From assembly GCF_020907985.1 (NCBI RefSeq), contig NZ_JAJJPA010000001.1, forward strand, positions 465,673 to 529,672: a DNA stretch of 64,000 nucleotides. The letters run 5' to 3'. The DNA comes from Kitasatospora humi. GTDB taxonomy: Bacteria; Actinomycetota; Actinomycetes; Streptomycetales; Streptomycetaceae. This document shows positions 1-7,971 of the stretch, piece by piece (position 1 is the first letter of the stretch; every line of letters starts with the position of its first letter). The position numbers and the translations under genes are program-made. Under the pieces are notes generated by a model that was not told where the DNA came from, searched no databases, and saw only the letters and a list, made by a program, of their open reading frames with translations.

Positions 1-1532
1 AGCTTTCCGGTGCTGCTCAGGGGCAGGGTGGGCAGGGCTACCAACTGCTCGGGCAGCTTGCGGCGTTCCAACCCGCACTGCTCCTCCAGGAAGTGGTTGA
101 GCTCGGTGAGGGTCGGGGCCGGGTGGTCCTGCTGCGGCACCACGCAGACGCAGAGCCGCTCGCCCAGGTCCTCGTCCGGCACCGGCACGCAGACCGCCTC
201 GGCCAGCGCGGGGTGCGCGGCGGCGTGCCGCTCCACCTCGGCCAGGCTGATCGAGTAGCCGCCGCGTTTGATCAACTGGCTGTTGCGTCGCAGTAGTCGC
301 AGCCGACCGTCGTGGCCGATCAGCCCGTGGTCGCCGGTCCGCACCCAGCCGTCCGCGTCCCGGTTGCGGGCATCCAACTCCGGCGCGCCGACATAGCAGA
401 GCGGGGTCATCGGCCCGCGTGCCCACAGCTCCCCGGCGGCGCCGGCCGGAAGCGGGCCACCCTGTTCGTCGCGGACCTCGAAGTCGCAGACGGCCGGGTC
501 CGGGTGGTCCAGCACGGTGGTCTCGGCACGTGCGGTGCGGTACTCGCCACGGCAGTTGACACCGTCGGAGGAGCCGTAGACGTTGCTCACCGGGCGGCCG
601 AACCGTTCCAGGGCGGCGGCGAGGGCTCCGGCCGGCAGCTCGTCGGCGCTGGCGATCACTGCCCGCAGGCTGCTCAAGTCCTCATCGGCGCAGGGTGGTT
701 GCGCGGTCATGCGGCGTAGGGTGGTGGCCACCCCGAAGAGGTGGGTCACCCGGTGCTCGGTGATCGCCCGCAGCGCGGTGACCGGGTCGAAGCGGTCGAG
801 CAGGACGAGGGTGGCGCCGTGGCGGTACAGCGACACGGCGCCGAGCGAGCCGTAGGACGCCGACAGCGGGACCAGGACGAGGCAGCGGGGTGCCGGTTCG
901 CCGTCGTAGACCGCCTGGAGGTAGTTGCCGCGGCCGCCGCCCATGGCGTTGTGCGAGTAGGCGACCATCTTGGGCTCGGCCTCGGAGCCGGAGGAGACCA
1001 GGATCCGGGCCGGTGCGTCGGGATCGGCGGCCGGCGCGGCGGCGGCGCTCTCTTGCTGGTCGAGGAGTCGGCCAGGGGTCAGGACCGCCCTCAGGTGGGG
1101 CAGGCCGGCGGTGTCGAGCGGCCCGGTGGTGATCAGGGCGGTGGCTCGGGAGCGGGCCAGCAGCGAGCGGGCCTCGCTGCTGCCGGGACCGGCCGGGAAG
1201 GTCAGCGCCACCGATCCGAGGCGGGCGGCGGCCAGTTCGGCGGCCAGCGCCGGCCATCCGTTCGGCAGCCGAATGGCGACGATCTCCCGGTCACGCACCC
1301 CGGCTGCCGCCAGTGCACCGGCGAACCGGCCGACCCAGTGGTCGAGTTGGACGTAGCTGAGGGTGCTGTCGGGCTGGATCACCGCATCCCGGTCGGGGTG
1401 GGCCAGGACGCGCCGGCGGAACAGCCGGTAGATGTCGGTGTCCAGGTAGTGGCCGTCGGCCGACCAGGCGCGGCGCAGGGCGGTCGGAACGAGGTCCGGG
1501 AGGGCGAGGCCTTGGCGGGAGGTCCAGCTCAT
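1..1532 (-). CDS. AMP-dependent acyl-CoA synthetase/ligase, 3' end cut by window edge
   Basis: Adenylate-forming enzyme that should activate a carboxylic acid to an acyl-AMP and then a thioester. 510 residues are visible and the frame is open at base 1. The A3 loop reads SSGSEAEPKMVAYSH instead of the usual YTSGTTGxPKG. An A5-like YGSSDG, the A7 TGDHG and the A8-like LLRRNSQLIKRGGYSI are present, and the A10 PLSSTGKL lies at the edge, so only a few C-terminal residues are missing. The chosen ATG follows GGAG at 7 nt; an in-frame ATG at 1544 is the alternative. It lies 160 bp downstream of the CaiB-type gene on the same strand and is probably co-transcribed. Loose similarity to benzoate/aryl-CoA ligases is possible; the substrate cannot be read. 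Confidence 0.85.
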   Translation of the reverse strand, partial: MSWTSRQGLALPDLVPTALRRAWSADGHYLDTDIYRLFRRRVLAHPDRDAVIQPDSTLSYVQLDHWVGRFAGALAAAGVRDREIVAIRLPNGWPALAAELAAARLGSVALTFPAGPGSSEARSLLARSRATALITTGPLDTAGLPHLRAVLTPGRLLDQQESAAAAPAADPDAPARILVSSGSEAEPKMVAYSHNAMGGGRGNYLQAVYDGEPAPRCLVLVPLSASYGSLGAVSLYRHGATLVLLDRFDPVTALRAITEHRVTHLFGVATTLRRMTAQPPCADEDLSSLRAVIASADELPAGALAAALERFGRPVSNVYGSSDGVNCRGEYRTARAETTVLDHPDPAVCDFEVRDEQGGPLPAGAAGELWARGPMTPLCYVGAPELDARNRDADGWVRTGDHGLIGHDGRLRLLRRNSQLIKRGGYSISLAEVERHAAAHPALAEAVCVPVPDEDLGERLCVCVVPQQDHPAPTLTELNHFLEEQCGLERRKLPEQLVALPTLPLSSTGK

Positions 1533-1695
1533 GGGGGGCTCCATGGATCAGGGGTGCGGGCCCGGCCGGTCATCGCACTGCCGGACCCGGCCAGGTGGCG
1601 AACTGCGGGGGACGGCCCGCCGGTTGTCGAACCGCCGGGGGTGGACCCGTCGACTGTCGGACTGCGAGGTCGGGCACGAACCGGCGGGGCGGCCG

Positions 1696-3342
1696 TCAGG
1701 TGTGGAACTCCCAGGGCGCCCGGGGCAGTACGCAGCGGTCGTGATGGAGCGCGGCGGCGAACCGGGGGTCGGCGGCCAACTCCTCGGGAGCGACGGCTGC
1801 GAAGCGGGCCGCAGGTGCGTCGGCCGGGGTCGCCGTGTCCAGCAGGGCGATGGCGGCGGAGAAGAGCGAGGAGTCCACGCGTTGCCCGAGCCCGCTGCCG
1901 GCCCGAGCCACCAGGGCGGCCAGCACCCCGGTGGCGCTGATCAGGCCGCCGAAGACGTCGGTGATGGTCAGTAGCGCGGGGGCGACCGGCCGTCCGGGCG
2001 GCGTCACCAGCGCGGCCAGGCCGCTGTACGCCTGCACCAGGTAGTCGGTGCCGACGGGCAGGAGAGCACCGCTCGAGGTGCCGCCCTCGGTGTCGACGAG
2101 TCCGCCCCAGCCGGACGCGCAGGCGTGCACCAGGCCCGGGTGCTCGGCCGACAGCTGCGCGGGGTCGAGCCCGAAGGCCTCCGCCTTGCCAGGGGCCAGG
2201 TTGTGCAGGAACACCTCGGCACCGGCGATCAGTTCACGGATCGCCCGGCGTCCCGCCGACGAGCGCGGGTCGGCCTCGACCACCCGCTTGGTCCGGTTGA
2301 GCGCGTGGAACCTGGCCGACACCTCTCCCACCATCGGCGGCACTCCGCGCGACGGGTCCCCGCCCAGCGGCTCGACGCGGATCACCTCGGCGCCGAGCCG
2401 CGCCAGGAGGTGCCCGACCAGGGGGCCTTGCAACCGGCGGGTCATCTCGACCACCACCAGGCCGGCCAGCGGGGCGCCATCGGCCGATGCCGCCGGCAGC
2501 GGTGAACCGGGCCCGGGAACGCCCTCGATCCGCCACGGCGGCGGCCGGTAGCCGCTGGGACCGTGCGCGCGCACCGGAACGATCGACACCCCGACCGCCG
2601 TGGCTGCCCGGCTCAGTTGGCAGTAGCTCAACTGCCGCGTTGCCATGTCGAGTTCGGCTGGCAGTGAGCAGCTCCCGGTGGCGAAGCGGAGTTGGAACGG
2701 CGGCCAGCCCTGCCCGACCACCGGCCGGGCCACCCCGAGGCCGCTCCAGAACGCCAGCCACTGCCCGGGGTCCAGTGCCTCGATTTCGAACCGCACCCCG
2801 TCGGCGCTGGTGAACGGTGGAGGTCCGTCGTCCGCCCGAGTGGGCTCGGGCGGATCGTCCGCCGTCGCCGCCGCCAGGTACTGGCCGACCGCGAGCAGCG
2901 CGGCACCCGCCACCGAGGTGCGGACCCGGCGCGCCTGGCCGCCACGCAGAACGGCGAGGCGAGCGGCCAACAGACCCTGCACGGCCAGCACTCCGGCCGC
3001 CGCACTCGCGTACTCGATGCCCAGGGGCCGTGCTGCGCCGTACCGCCGCCCGTGCACGGCGGCCAACCCGCAGGCCGCCTGCACGTCAGCCTCGCTCGCC
3101 AGCGGCATCGCCACCGGGCCGGCCCAGTCGAGCGCACAGGTCACGGCGTCTGAGCCGCTGCCCAACGTCAACCGTGCCGGTGCGGAGGACCGGTGATGCT
3201 CGATCAGTCTCGCGCCGAGCAACTGGAGCAGGTGGATCGCCAGTCGGAGGGGGAGGCCGCGACCCGTGGCCGTCAGGGTGACTCCGGTCAGTGGTGCGGT
3301 GGTGCCGGTCGCGGCGGGGCGGAGCAGCGTGTCCTCGCGCAT
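1696..3342 (-). CDS. CaiB/BaiF family CoA-transferase with tandem domains
   Basis: 548 residues, about 150 longer than a standard class III CoA-transferase. Residues ~290-520 form a clear CaiB/BaiF core: LAGLVVVEMTRRLQGPLVG, RVEPLGGDPSRG, LNRTKR, and GTDYL around residue 431 placing the conserved catalytic Asp. Residues ~15-280 look like a second, degenerate copy (PLTGVTLTATGRGLPLRLA aligns with the opening strand) without the EPLGGD-like CoA loop. The family moves CoA between carboxylic acids. Together with the acyl ligase downstream this suggests a CoA-thioester step in the adjoining pathway, possibly handing an acyl group between CoA carriers. The start has only a weak GAG ribosome site. 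Confidence 0.88.
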   Translation of the reverse strand: MREDTLLRPAATGTTAPLTGVTLTATGRGLPLRLAIHLLQLLGARLIEHHRSSAPARLTLGSGSDAVTCALDWAGPVAMPLASEADVQAACGLAAVHGRRYGAARPLGIEYASAAAGVLAVQGLLAARLAVLRGGQARRVRTSVAGAALLAVGQYLAAATADDPPEPTRADDGPPPFTSADGVRFEIEALDPGQWLAFWSGLGVARPVVGQGWPPFQLRFATGSCSLPAELDMATRQLSYCQLSRAATAVGVSIVPVRAHGPSGYRPPPWRIEGVPGPGSPLPAASADGAPLAGLVVVEMTRRLQGPLVGHLLARLGAEVIRVEPLGGDPSRGVPPMVGEVSARFHALNRTKRVVEADPRSSAGRRAIRELIAGAEVFLHNLAPGKAEAFGLDPAQLSAEHPGLVHACASGWGGLVDTEGGTSSGALLPVGTDYLVQAYSGLAALVTPPGRPVAPALLTITDVFGGLISATGVLAALVARAGSGLGQRVDSSLFSAAIALLDTATPADAPAARFAAVAPEELAADPRFAAALHHDRCVLPRAPWEFHT

Positions 3343-3633
3343 CGAATTCTCGTCCTGGCGACTGAAGGTTGTCCTGGTGGCAGAGAGCCCTGGGGTGCGC
3401 GGGGTGGAAGTGATCCCTGCGCTCTGTGTGACGACACTATCACGACAGGTGACGACCTTGATCGACGCGGCTGCCGGGATGGGCGATCACCACGGAGCCC
3501 GGCGCCGCCGAGCGGCGCATGGTCGGGCAGTGCGCCGCTTCAGCTGGGTGCGCTCGCGGCGGGAGCGTGCCCGGTGGCCCGTTCAACGCAGCAGCGGTTG
3601 CGAGGGTGCTGGGACGCACGGGGAGAATGGGGC

Positions 3634-4908
3634 GTGAGTGCCGAAGAGCCGTCAGGTCCCGAGCCGCCCACCCTCGACGGCCGCGGGGCCGAGTCGTCGA
3701 GTGGGCCGTCGGAGGACGACTCGGGCGGGGGCGCCAGGCCGGCTGGTAGGCCGACGGGAGCGGATTCCGGGGGCGGAGGGGGCACGGGCGACCGGGAGTC
3801 CGCTGAGTCGGCGGGCGCCGGGCCGGCGCCTGGTCGGCAGGCTGCGGCCGAGTCCGCATCCGAGGGAGAAGCGCCCCCACCCGCCGAGGAGCCTCCACCC
3901 GCCGAGGAGCCCCCACCCGCCGAGGAGCCTCCACCCGCCGAGGAGCCTCCACCCGCCGAGGAGCCCCCGCCTGCCGAGGAGCCCCCGCCTGCCGAGGAAG
4001 GGCCCCCACCCGCCGGCGAAGGGCCCACCTCGCCGGCACCCCCGAGCACCATGGTCGGCCCCGGTGGCCGCAGCCCGCGCCGGCCCTGGTGGCGCCGCTC
4101 GCGTGCCCTGGTGGCGGCAGGCATCGGGGCGGTGGTGGTCGCGGGCCTGGCCGCACTCCTGATCGAGCGCCAGCCGAACCAAGGCAGCGCGACCGCCGGC
4201 ACCGGAGCCATCCCCACCACCCTGCAGGCGGCGACCTCGCCCGGCCGGGACCCCTACACCCGTTCGGTGGCCCTCGCCCCACCGCCCGGTTCCCCCGGCG
4301 GTGCGGCCACCGTGCCCGTCGGAACGGTGAACGGCGACACCGCCGGCCTCTACGGCGGCACCGAGCACGTCGCCGACTGCGACACCGGGCAGCTGGCCGG
4401 CTTCCTCGCCACGCACGCCGACCGGGGCAAGGCGTGGGCCGACACGGTGGGGGTCGAGCAGAGCGCGCTCCCGGACTACCTGCGCTCGCTCACGGGCGTG
4501 CTGCTGCGGGCGGACACCAGCGTGACCAACCACGGCTTCGCGGACGGGCTGCCGACGACGTTCCGGTCCGTCCTGCAGGCGGGCAGCGCCGTGCTGGTCG
4601 ATGCCCACGGGGTGCCCCGGGTCCGGTGCGCCTGCGGCAATCCGCTGACCCCGCCCGAGGCGGGCACCGGCGCGCCGCTGTTCGACGGCGACTCCTGGCC
4701 GGGGTTCCGCGCGGACCGGGTGGTGCGGGTGAGCCCGGCGCCGACCGCGGTCGCCGCACTGGTGCTGCTGGACCCGGCCAGTGGCCGGCTGTTCACCCGT
4801 CCGGTGGGTACCACCGGATCCGACGACCGGGCGACCGCACCGTCGCCGCCCCCGGCGTCCGCCCCCGGCGCCCCCGAGCCCTCGGGGGCGGACGCCGGCA
4901 CCCCGTGA
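3634..4908 (+). CDS. Pro-Glu repeat membrane protein, DUF6777-like
   Basis: 424 residues from GTG 3634, preceded by GGGAG at 8 nt. Order: acidic Gly/Ser-rich cytoplasmic region (1-80), seven PPPAEE repeats (81-122), basic RRPWWRRSR stop, one membrane helix (~155-175), then an extracytoplasmic domain with three cysteines (ADCDTG and RCACGN) and a low-complexity Pro/Ala tail. The outer domain resembles the streptomycete DUF6777 proteins, recalled from memory and not checked; the function is unknown. It stands alone between the minus-strand ligase/CoA-transferase pair and the oxygenase operon, with 291 bp of divergent promoter space to the left. Confidence 0.8.
   Translation: MSAEEPSGPEPPTLDGRGAESSSGPSEDDSGGGARPAGRPTGADSGGGGGTGDRESAESAGAGPAPGRQAAAESASEGEAPPPAEEPPPAEEPPPAEEPPPAEEPPPAEEPPPAEEPPPAEEGPPPAGEGPTSPAPPSTMVGPGGRSPRRPWWRRSRALVAAGIGAVVVAGLAALLIERQPNQGSATAGTGAIPTTLQAATSPGRDPYTRSVALAPPPGSPGGAATVPVGTVNGDTAGLYGGTEHVADCDTGQLAGFLATHADRGKAWADTVGVEQSALPDYLRSLTGVLLRADTSVTNHGFADGLPTTFRSVLQAGSAVLVDAHGVPRVRCACGNPLTPPEAGTGAPLFDGDSWPGFRADRVVRVSPAPTAVAALVLLDPASGRLFTRPVGTTGSDDRATAPSPPPASAPGAPEPSGADAGTP
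3874..3999 (+). repeat. Tandem 18-bp coding repeat, seven units
   Basis: Seven head-to-tail 18-bp units (CCACCCGCCGAGGAGCCT and variants) encode PPPAEE x7. Units differ only at third positions (cca/ccg, ccc/cct, cct/ccc), so the array is recent or homogenised and should vary in copy number among relatives. The product is a stiff, acidic proline-rich spacer before the membrane helix. Confidence 0.95.
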
Positions 4909-5140
4909 ACCGGTGTTCGTGGGCCATCAGGTTTTATCAGACCCGGCCGCTGAAATACTGTCAGCAATTCCACCGTGTCCGAACTCCGGGGTCCGCTGGG
5001 GCCGCGGAGCTGGAGTGTCTCGGATTTCAGGTGGACAGCACTGGAACAGATCATCGTATTTCACGGCCGCGTGATGAATGGTTGTCGTGGCCGCGGATTC
5101 GATTTCGCTCAGACTCCTTCCGTCGAAGCCGGGTGGTGTG

Positions 5141-6718
5141 ATGACCAGACAGACGAGCAGGGCCCAGACTCACGAGACGGACGTGCTGATCGTCGGCGGC
5201 GGCCCGGTCGGGCTGGCGCTGGCGCTGGACCTCGACTACCGCGGCGTCCGCTGCGTCGTCCTGGACGCCTCCGACGGTGCGGTCGAGCATCCCAAGGTGG
5301 GCACCGTCGGGCCGCGTTCCATGGAACTGATGCGCCGCTGGGGCCTGGCCGACCGGGTCCGCGGGGCCGGCTGGCCGGGCGACCACCCACTGGACATCGC
5401 CTGGGTCACCGCGCTCGGCGGCCATGAGATCCACCGGCTGCACTTCGGCACCGCCGACACCAGGCCGCCACTCGCCTACACGCCCGAACCGGAGCAGGTC
5501 TGCCCGCAGCACTGGTTGATGCCGCTGCTCGGCGAGGCCGTCGGCGTCCACCCGGACGGTCCGCTGCGCCGGCAGACCCGGCTGGAGTCCTTCACCCAGG
5601 ACGGCGACCAGGTCCGCGCCACCGCCACCGACCTGCGCGACGGCAGCATGCTGGAGTTCACCGCCCGCTATCTGGTCGGCAGCGACGGCGCCTCATCCAC
5701 CGTGCGCAAACTCCTCGGCGTCGACGCCCCCCAGTACTTCGAGACCAGGGTGTTCCGCAACATCCTGTTCCGGGCGCCCCGGCTGCGACAGCAACTCGGC
5801 TCCCGCAACGCCCTGGTGTACTTCCTCACCCAGCCGCCGGGCCTGCGCTACCCGCTGCGCTCGATGGACGGCCGCGAGCTCTACCGGCTGACGGTGGCCC
5901 AGGACGGCGACCAGGACGCGCTCGGCCTGGTCCGATCCGCGATCTCGCTGGACACCCCGCTGGAACTGCTCTCCGAGAACGTCTGGCACCTCACCCACCG
6001 GGTCGCCGAGCAGTACCGGCAAGGCCGGGTGCTGCTGCTGGGCGACGCGGCGCACACCCTCTCGCCCTCCGGCGGCTTCGGGATGAACACCGGGCTGGCC
6101 GACGCCGCCGACCTCGGCTGGAAGCTCGCCGGCGAACTCGCCGGTTGGGCCGGTCCCGGTCTGCTGGACGGCTATGACACCGAGCGGCGCCCGGTCGCCG
6201 AGCAGAGCCTCGCCGAGGCCAACCGCAACCTCCGGCGCACGCTGGACCGGCCGTTGCCGATGGAGCTGGTGCTCGACTCGCCGGCCGGTGAGCGGGCCCG
6301 CCAGGAGCTGGCCCGCGGCCTGGAGAAGGGCGAGGTGCGCCGCGAATTCGAGGCCCCCGACGTGCACTTCGGCTACCGCTACCAGTCGCCGCTGGTCGTC
6401 CCGGACGGCTTGACCCAGCCCGACTGGCGCACCGAGCCGGCGGCCGGCCACCGCGCCCCGCACGCTTGGCTGCCCGGTGGCGCCAGCGTGCTCGACCGCT
6501 ACGGGCCCGGCTTCCGGCTGGTCACGGCTTCCACCGAACTCGACGGCGTGGAACGTGCGTTCAGCGACCGGAAGGTCCCGTTCGGGGTGGTCGCGGCGGA
6601 CGTCTACCGCAGCCGCTTCGTGCTGGTCCGCCCGGACGGCCATGTCGCCTGGCACGCCGACGAGTTGCCCGCCGATCCCGGTGCGCTGGCCGACGCGGTG
6701 CGCGGCGGTGGCCGATGA
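5141..6718 (+). CDS. Class A flavoprotein aromatic hydroxylase (first of two)
   Basis: 525-residue FAD monooxygenase of the p-hydroxybenzoate/phenol hydroxylase type. The Rossmann motif VGGGPVG is near residue 17, the DG motif (GSDGASSTVR) near 180 and the GD motif (LLGDAAHTLSPSGGFGMN) near 300, all canonical; a thioredoxin-like tail follows. Such enzymes use NAD(P)H and O2 to hydroxylate aromatic or polyketide intermediates. ATG 5141 is chosen where the FAD fold begins; GTG 5138 is equally possible, and the SD is weak (GGGTGG). It leads an operon with the P450 and the second hydroxylase, and its stop overlaps a mini-ORF. The 232 bp upstream are relatively AT-rich and probably hold the promoter. 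Confidence 0.9.
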   Translation: MTRQTSRAQTHETDVLIVGGGPVGLALALDLDYRGVRCVVLDASDGAVEHPKVGTVGPRSMELMRRWGLADRVRGAGWPGDHPLDIAWVTALGGHEIHRLHFGTADTRPPLAYTPEPEQVCPQHWLMPLLGEAVGVHPDGPLRRQTRLESFTQDGDQVRATATDLRDGSMLEFTARYLVGSDGASSTVRKLLGVDAPQYFETRVFRNILFRAPRLRQQLGSRNALVYFLTQPPGLRYPLRSMDGRELYRLTVAQDGDQDALGLVRSAISLDTPLELLSENVWHLTHRVAEQYRQGRVLLLGDAAHTLSPSGGFGMNTGLADAADLGWKLAGELAGWAGPGLLDGYDTERRPVAEQSLAEANRNLRRTLDRPLPMELVLDSPAGERARQELARGLEKGEVRREFEAPDVHFGYRYQSPLVVPDGLTQPDWRTEPAAGHRAPHAWLPGGASVLDRYGPGFRLVTASTELDGVERAFSDRKVPFGVVAADVYRSRFVLVRPDGHVAWHADELPADPGALADAVRGGGR

Positions 6719-6765
6719 GTCCGCAAGACGCCGTGGTCCGTGCCACGACCGGTGGTGGCCGGTGA
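6715..6765 (+). CDS. 16-codon bridging mini-ORF between hydroxylase and P450
   Basis: ATG 6715 overlaps the hydroxylase stop as ATGA, and the mini-ORF stop TGA 6763-6765 overlaps the P450 GTG as GTGA. The encoded peptide is MSPQDAVVRATTGGGR. It has no SD of its own. It could relay terminating ribosomes to the P450 start, which also has a poor SD. It may instead be chance in GC-rich DNA; no peptide function is claimed. Confidence 0.35.
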   Translation: MSPQDAVVRATTGGGR

Positions 6766-7970
6766 CCGATCTGCCAACGGCCTTCCGTCCCGCCGAAGTC
6801 CACCTCCCCGACCCCTATCCGCTCTACCGCCACTACCGCGAGAGCGAGCCGGTCCACCTGGCCGACGACGGCAGTTGGTACCTGTTCGGCCACGCGGCCG
6901 TCGCCCAGGTGCTCTCCGGCCGGCGGGACTACTGCCGCGGCCCCGCGCCGGCCCGGATCCCGTCGGACTGCCCGCACCTGCAACGGACCGTGGCCAACTG
7001 GATGGTCTTCATGGACCCGCCCGAACACACCCGGGTACGGGCGCTGGTGGCCCGCAGCTTCACCCCGCGAGTGGTCCAGGCACTGCGACCGCGGATCCGC
7101 CGGATCGCCGCCCGGCTGGTCGAGCGCTTGGCCGACGAGCTGGCCGCGCACGGCGTGGCCGACCTGGTCGAGCGCTTCGCCGCGCCGCTGCCGGTGCTGG
7201 TGATCAGCGAGCTGCTCGGGGTGCCGGAACACGACCGGGCCTGGTTCCGCGCCCAGGCCCTGGACCTGGAACTGGCCACCAGCACGCGCACCGGCCGCCG
7301 GGCCGACGCCTTCCGGCTGGTTGAGACGGCCGCCGGCGAACTGGACGCCTACTTCCGGGCCGAACTGCGCCGCGCCGGCCGCCGGGAGCGCGACGACCTG
7401 ATCGGCCTGATGCTCCGGCACGGCTCCGCGCTGTCCGAGGACACCCTGGTCGGCACCTGTGTCCACCTGCTGACGGCCGGCCATGAGACCACCACCAACC
7501 TGCTGGCCAAGGGCCTGCTCGCGCTGCTCGCCCACCCCGGGCAACTGCTCGCCCTCCGACGCGGCCCGCTGCTCGCCGCGGCCGCCGTCGACGAACTGAT
7601 CCGCTACGACGCGCCGGTGCAGATGATCACCCGGCTGGCCCGGCAGGACGACCGGTTCGGCGACCGCACCGTGCCGGCCGGCAGCAAGGTGGTGCTGGTG
7701 CTCGGCGCCGCCAACCGCGACCCGGCCCGGTTCGAGCAGCCGGACCGGCTCGACCTGAGTCGCGACACCCGCCGGCACTGCGGATTCGGGATCGGCAGCC
7801 ACTACTGCGTCGGCGCCCCGCTGGCCCGTGCCGAGGCCGAGATCGGACTCACCATGCTGCTCGCCAGGTTCCCGCACCTGGCAGTTGCCGAACAGGCGGC
7901 TGAACCGGTGCGGTACACCCAGGACTTGGTCTTCCACGGTCCGTCCCAGCTGCTGGTCCAAGGGGGTTGA
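6762..7970 (+). CDS. Cytochrome P450
   Basis: 402 residues, the usual size for soluble bacterial P450s. Visible: I-helix oxygen-binding motif LLTAGHETTTNLL (~240), K-helix ELIR as ExxR (~278), and heme loop FGIGSHYCVGAPLAR with the thiolate Cys near 348. No membrane anchor, so it needs separate ferredoxin and reductase partners, which are not in this window. GTG 6762 is chosen because VTDLPTAFRP begins the fold; the SD is weak. It is followed after 1 nt by the second hydroxylase. Probably hydroxylates or epoxidises a pathway intermediate; CYP105/107-like by general look only. Confidence 0.93.
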   Translation: MTDLPTAFRPAEVHLPDPYPLYRHYRESEPVHLADDGSWYLFGHAAVAQVLSGRRDYCRGPAPARIPSDCPHLQRTVANWMVFMDPPEHTRVRALVARSFTPRVVQALRPRIRRIAARLVERLADELAAHGVADLVERFAAPLPVLVISELLGVPEHDRAWFRAQALDLELATSTRTGRRADAFRLVETAAGELDAYFRAELRRAGRRERDDLIGLMLRHGSALSEDTLVGTCVHLLTAGHETTTNLLAKGLLALLAHPGQLLALRRGPLLAAAAVDELIRYDAPVQMITRLARQDDRFGDRTVPAGSKVVLVLGAANRDPARFEQPDRLDLSRDTRRHCGFGIGSHYCVGAPLARAEAEIGLTMLLARFPHLAVAEQAAEPVRYTQDLVFHGPSQLLVQGG

Positions 7971-7971
7971 C

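Noticed and set aside
3874..3999. CRISPR-like repeat array
   Set aside because: Repeats are contiguous, 18 bp and in frame, encoding PPPAEE; no spacers.
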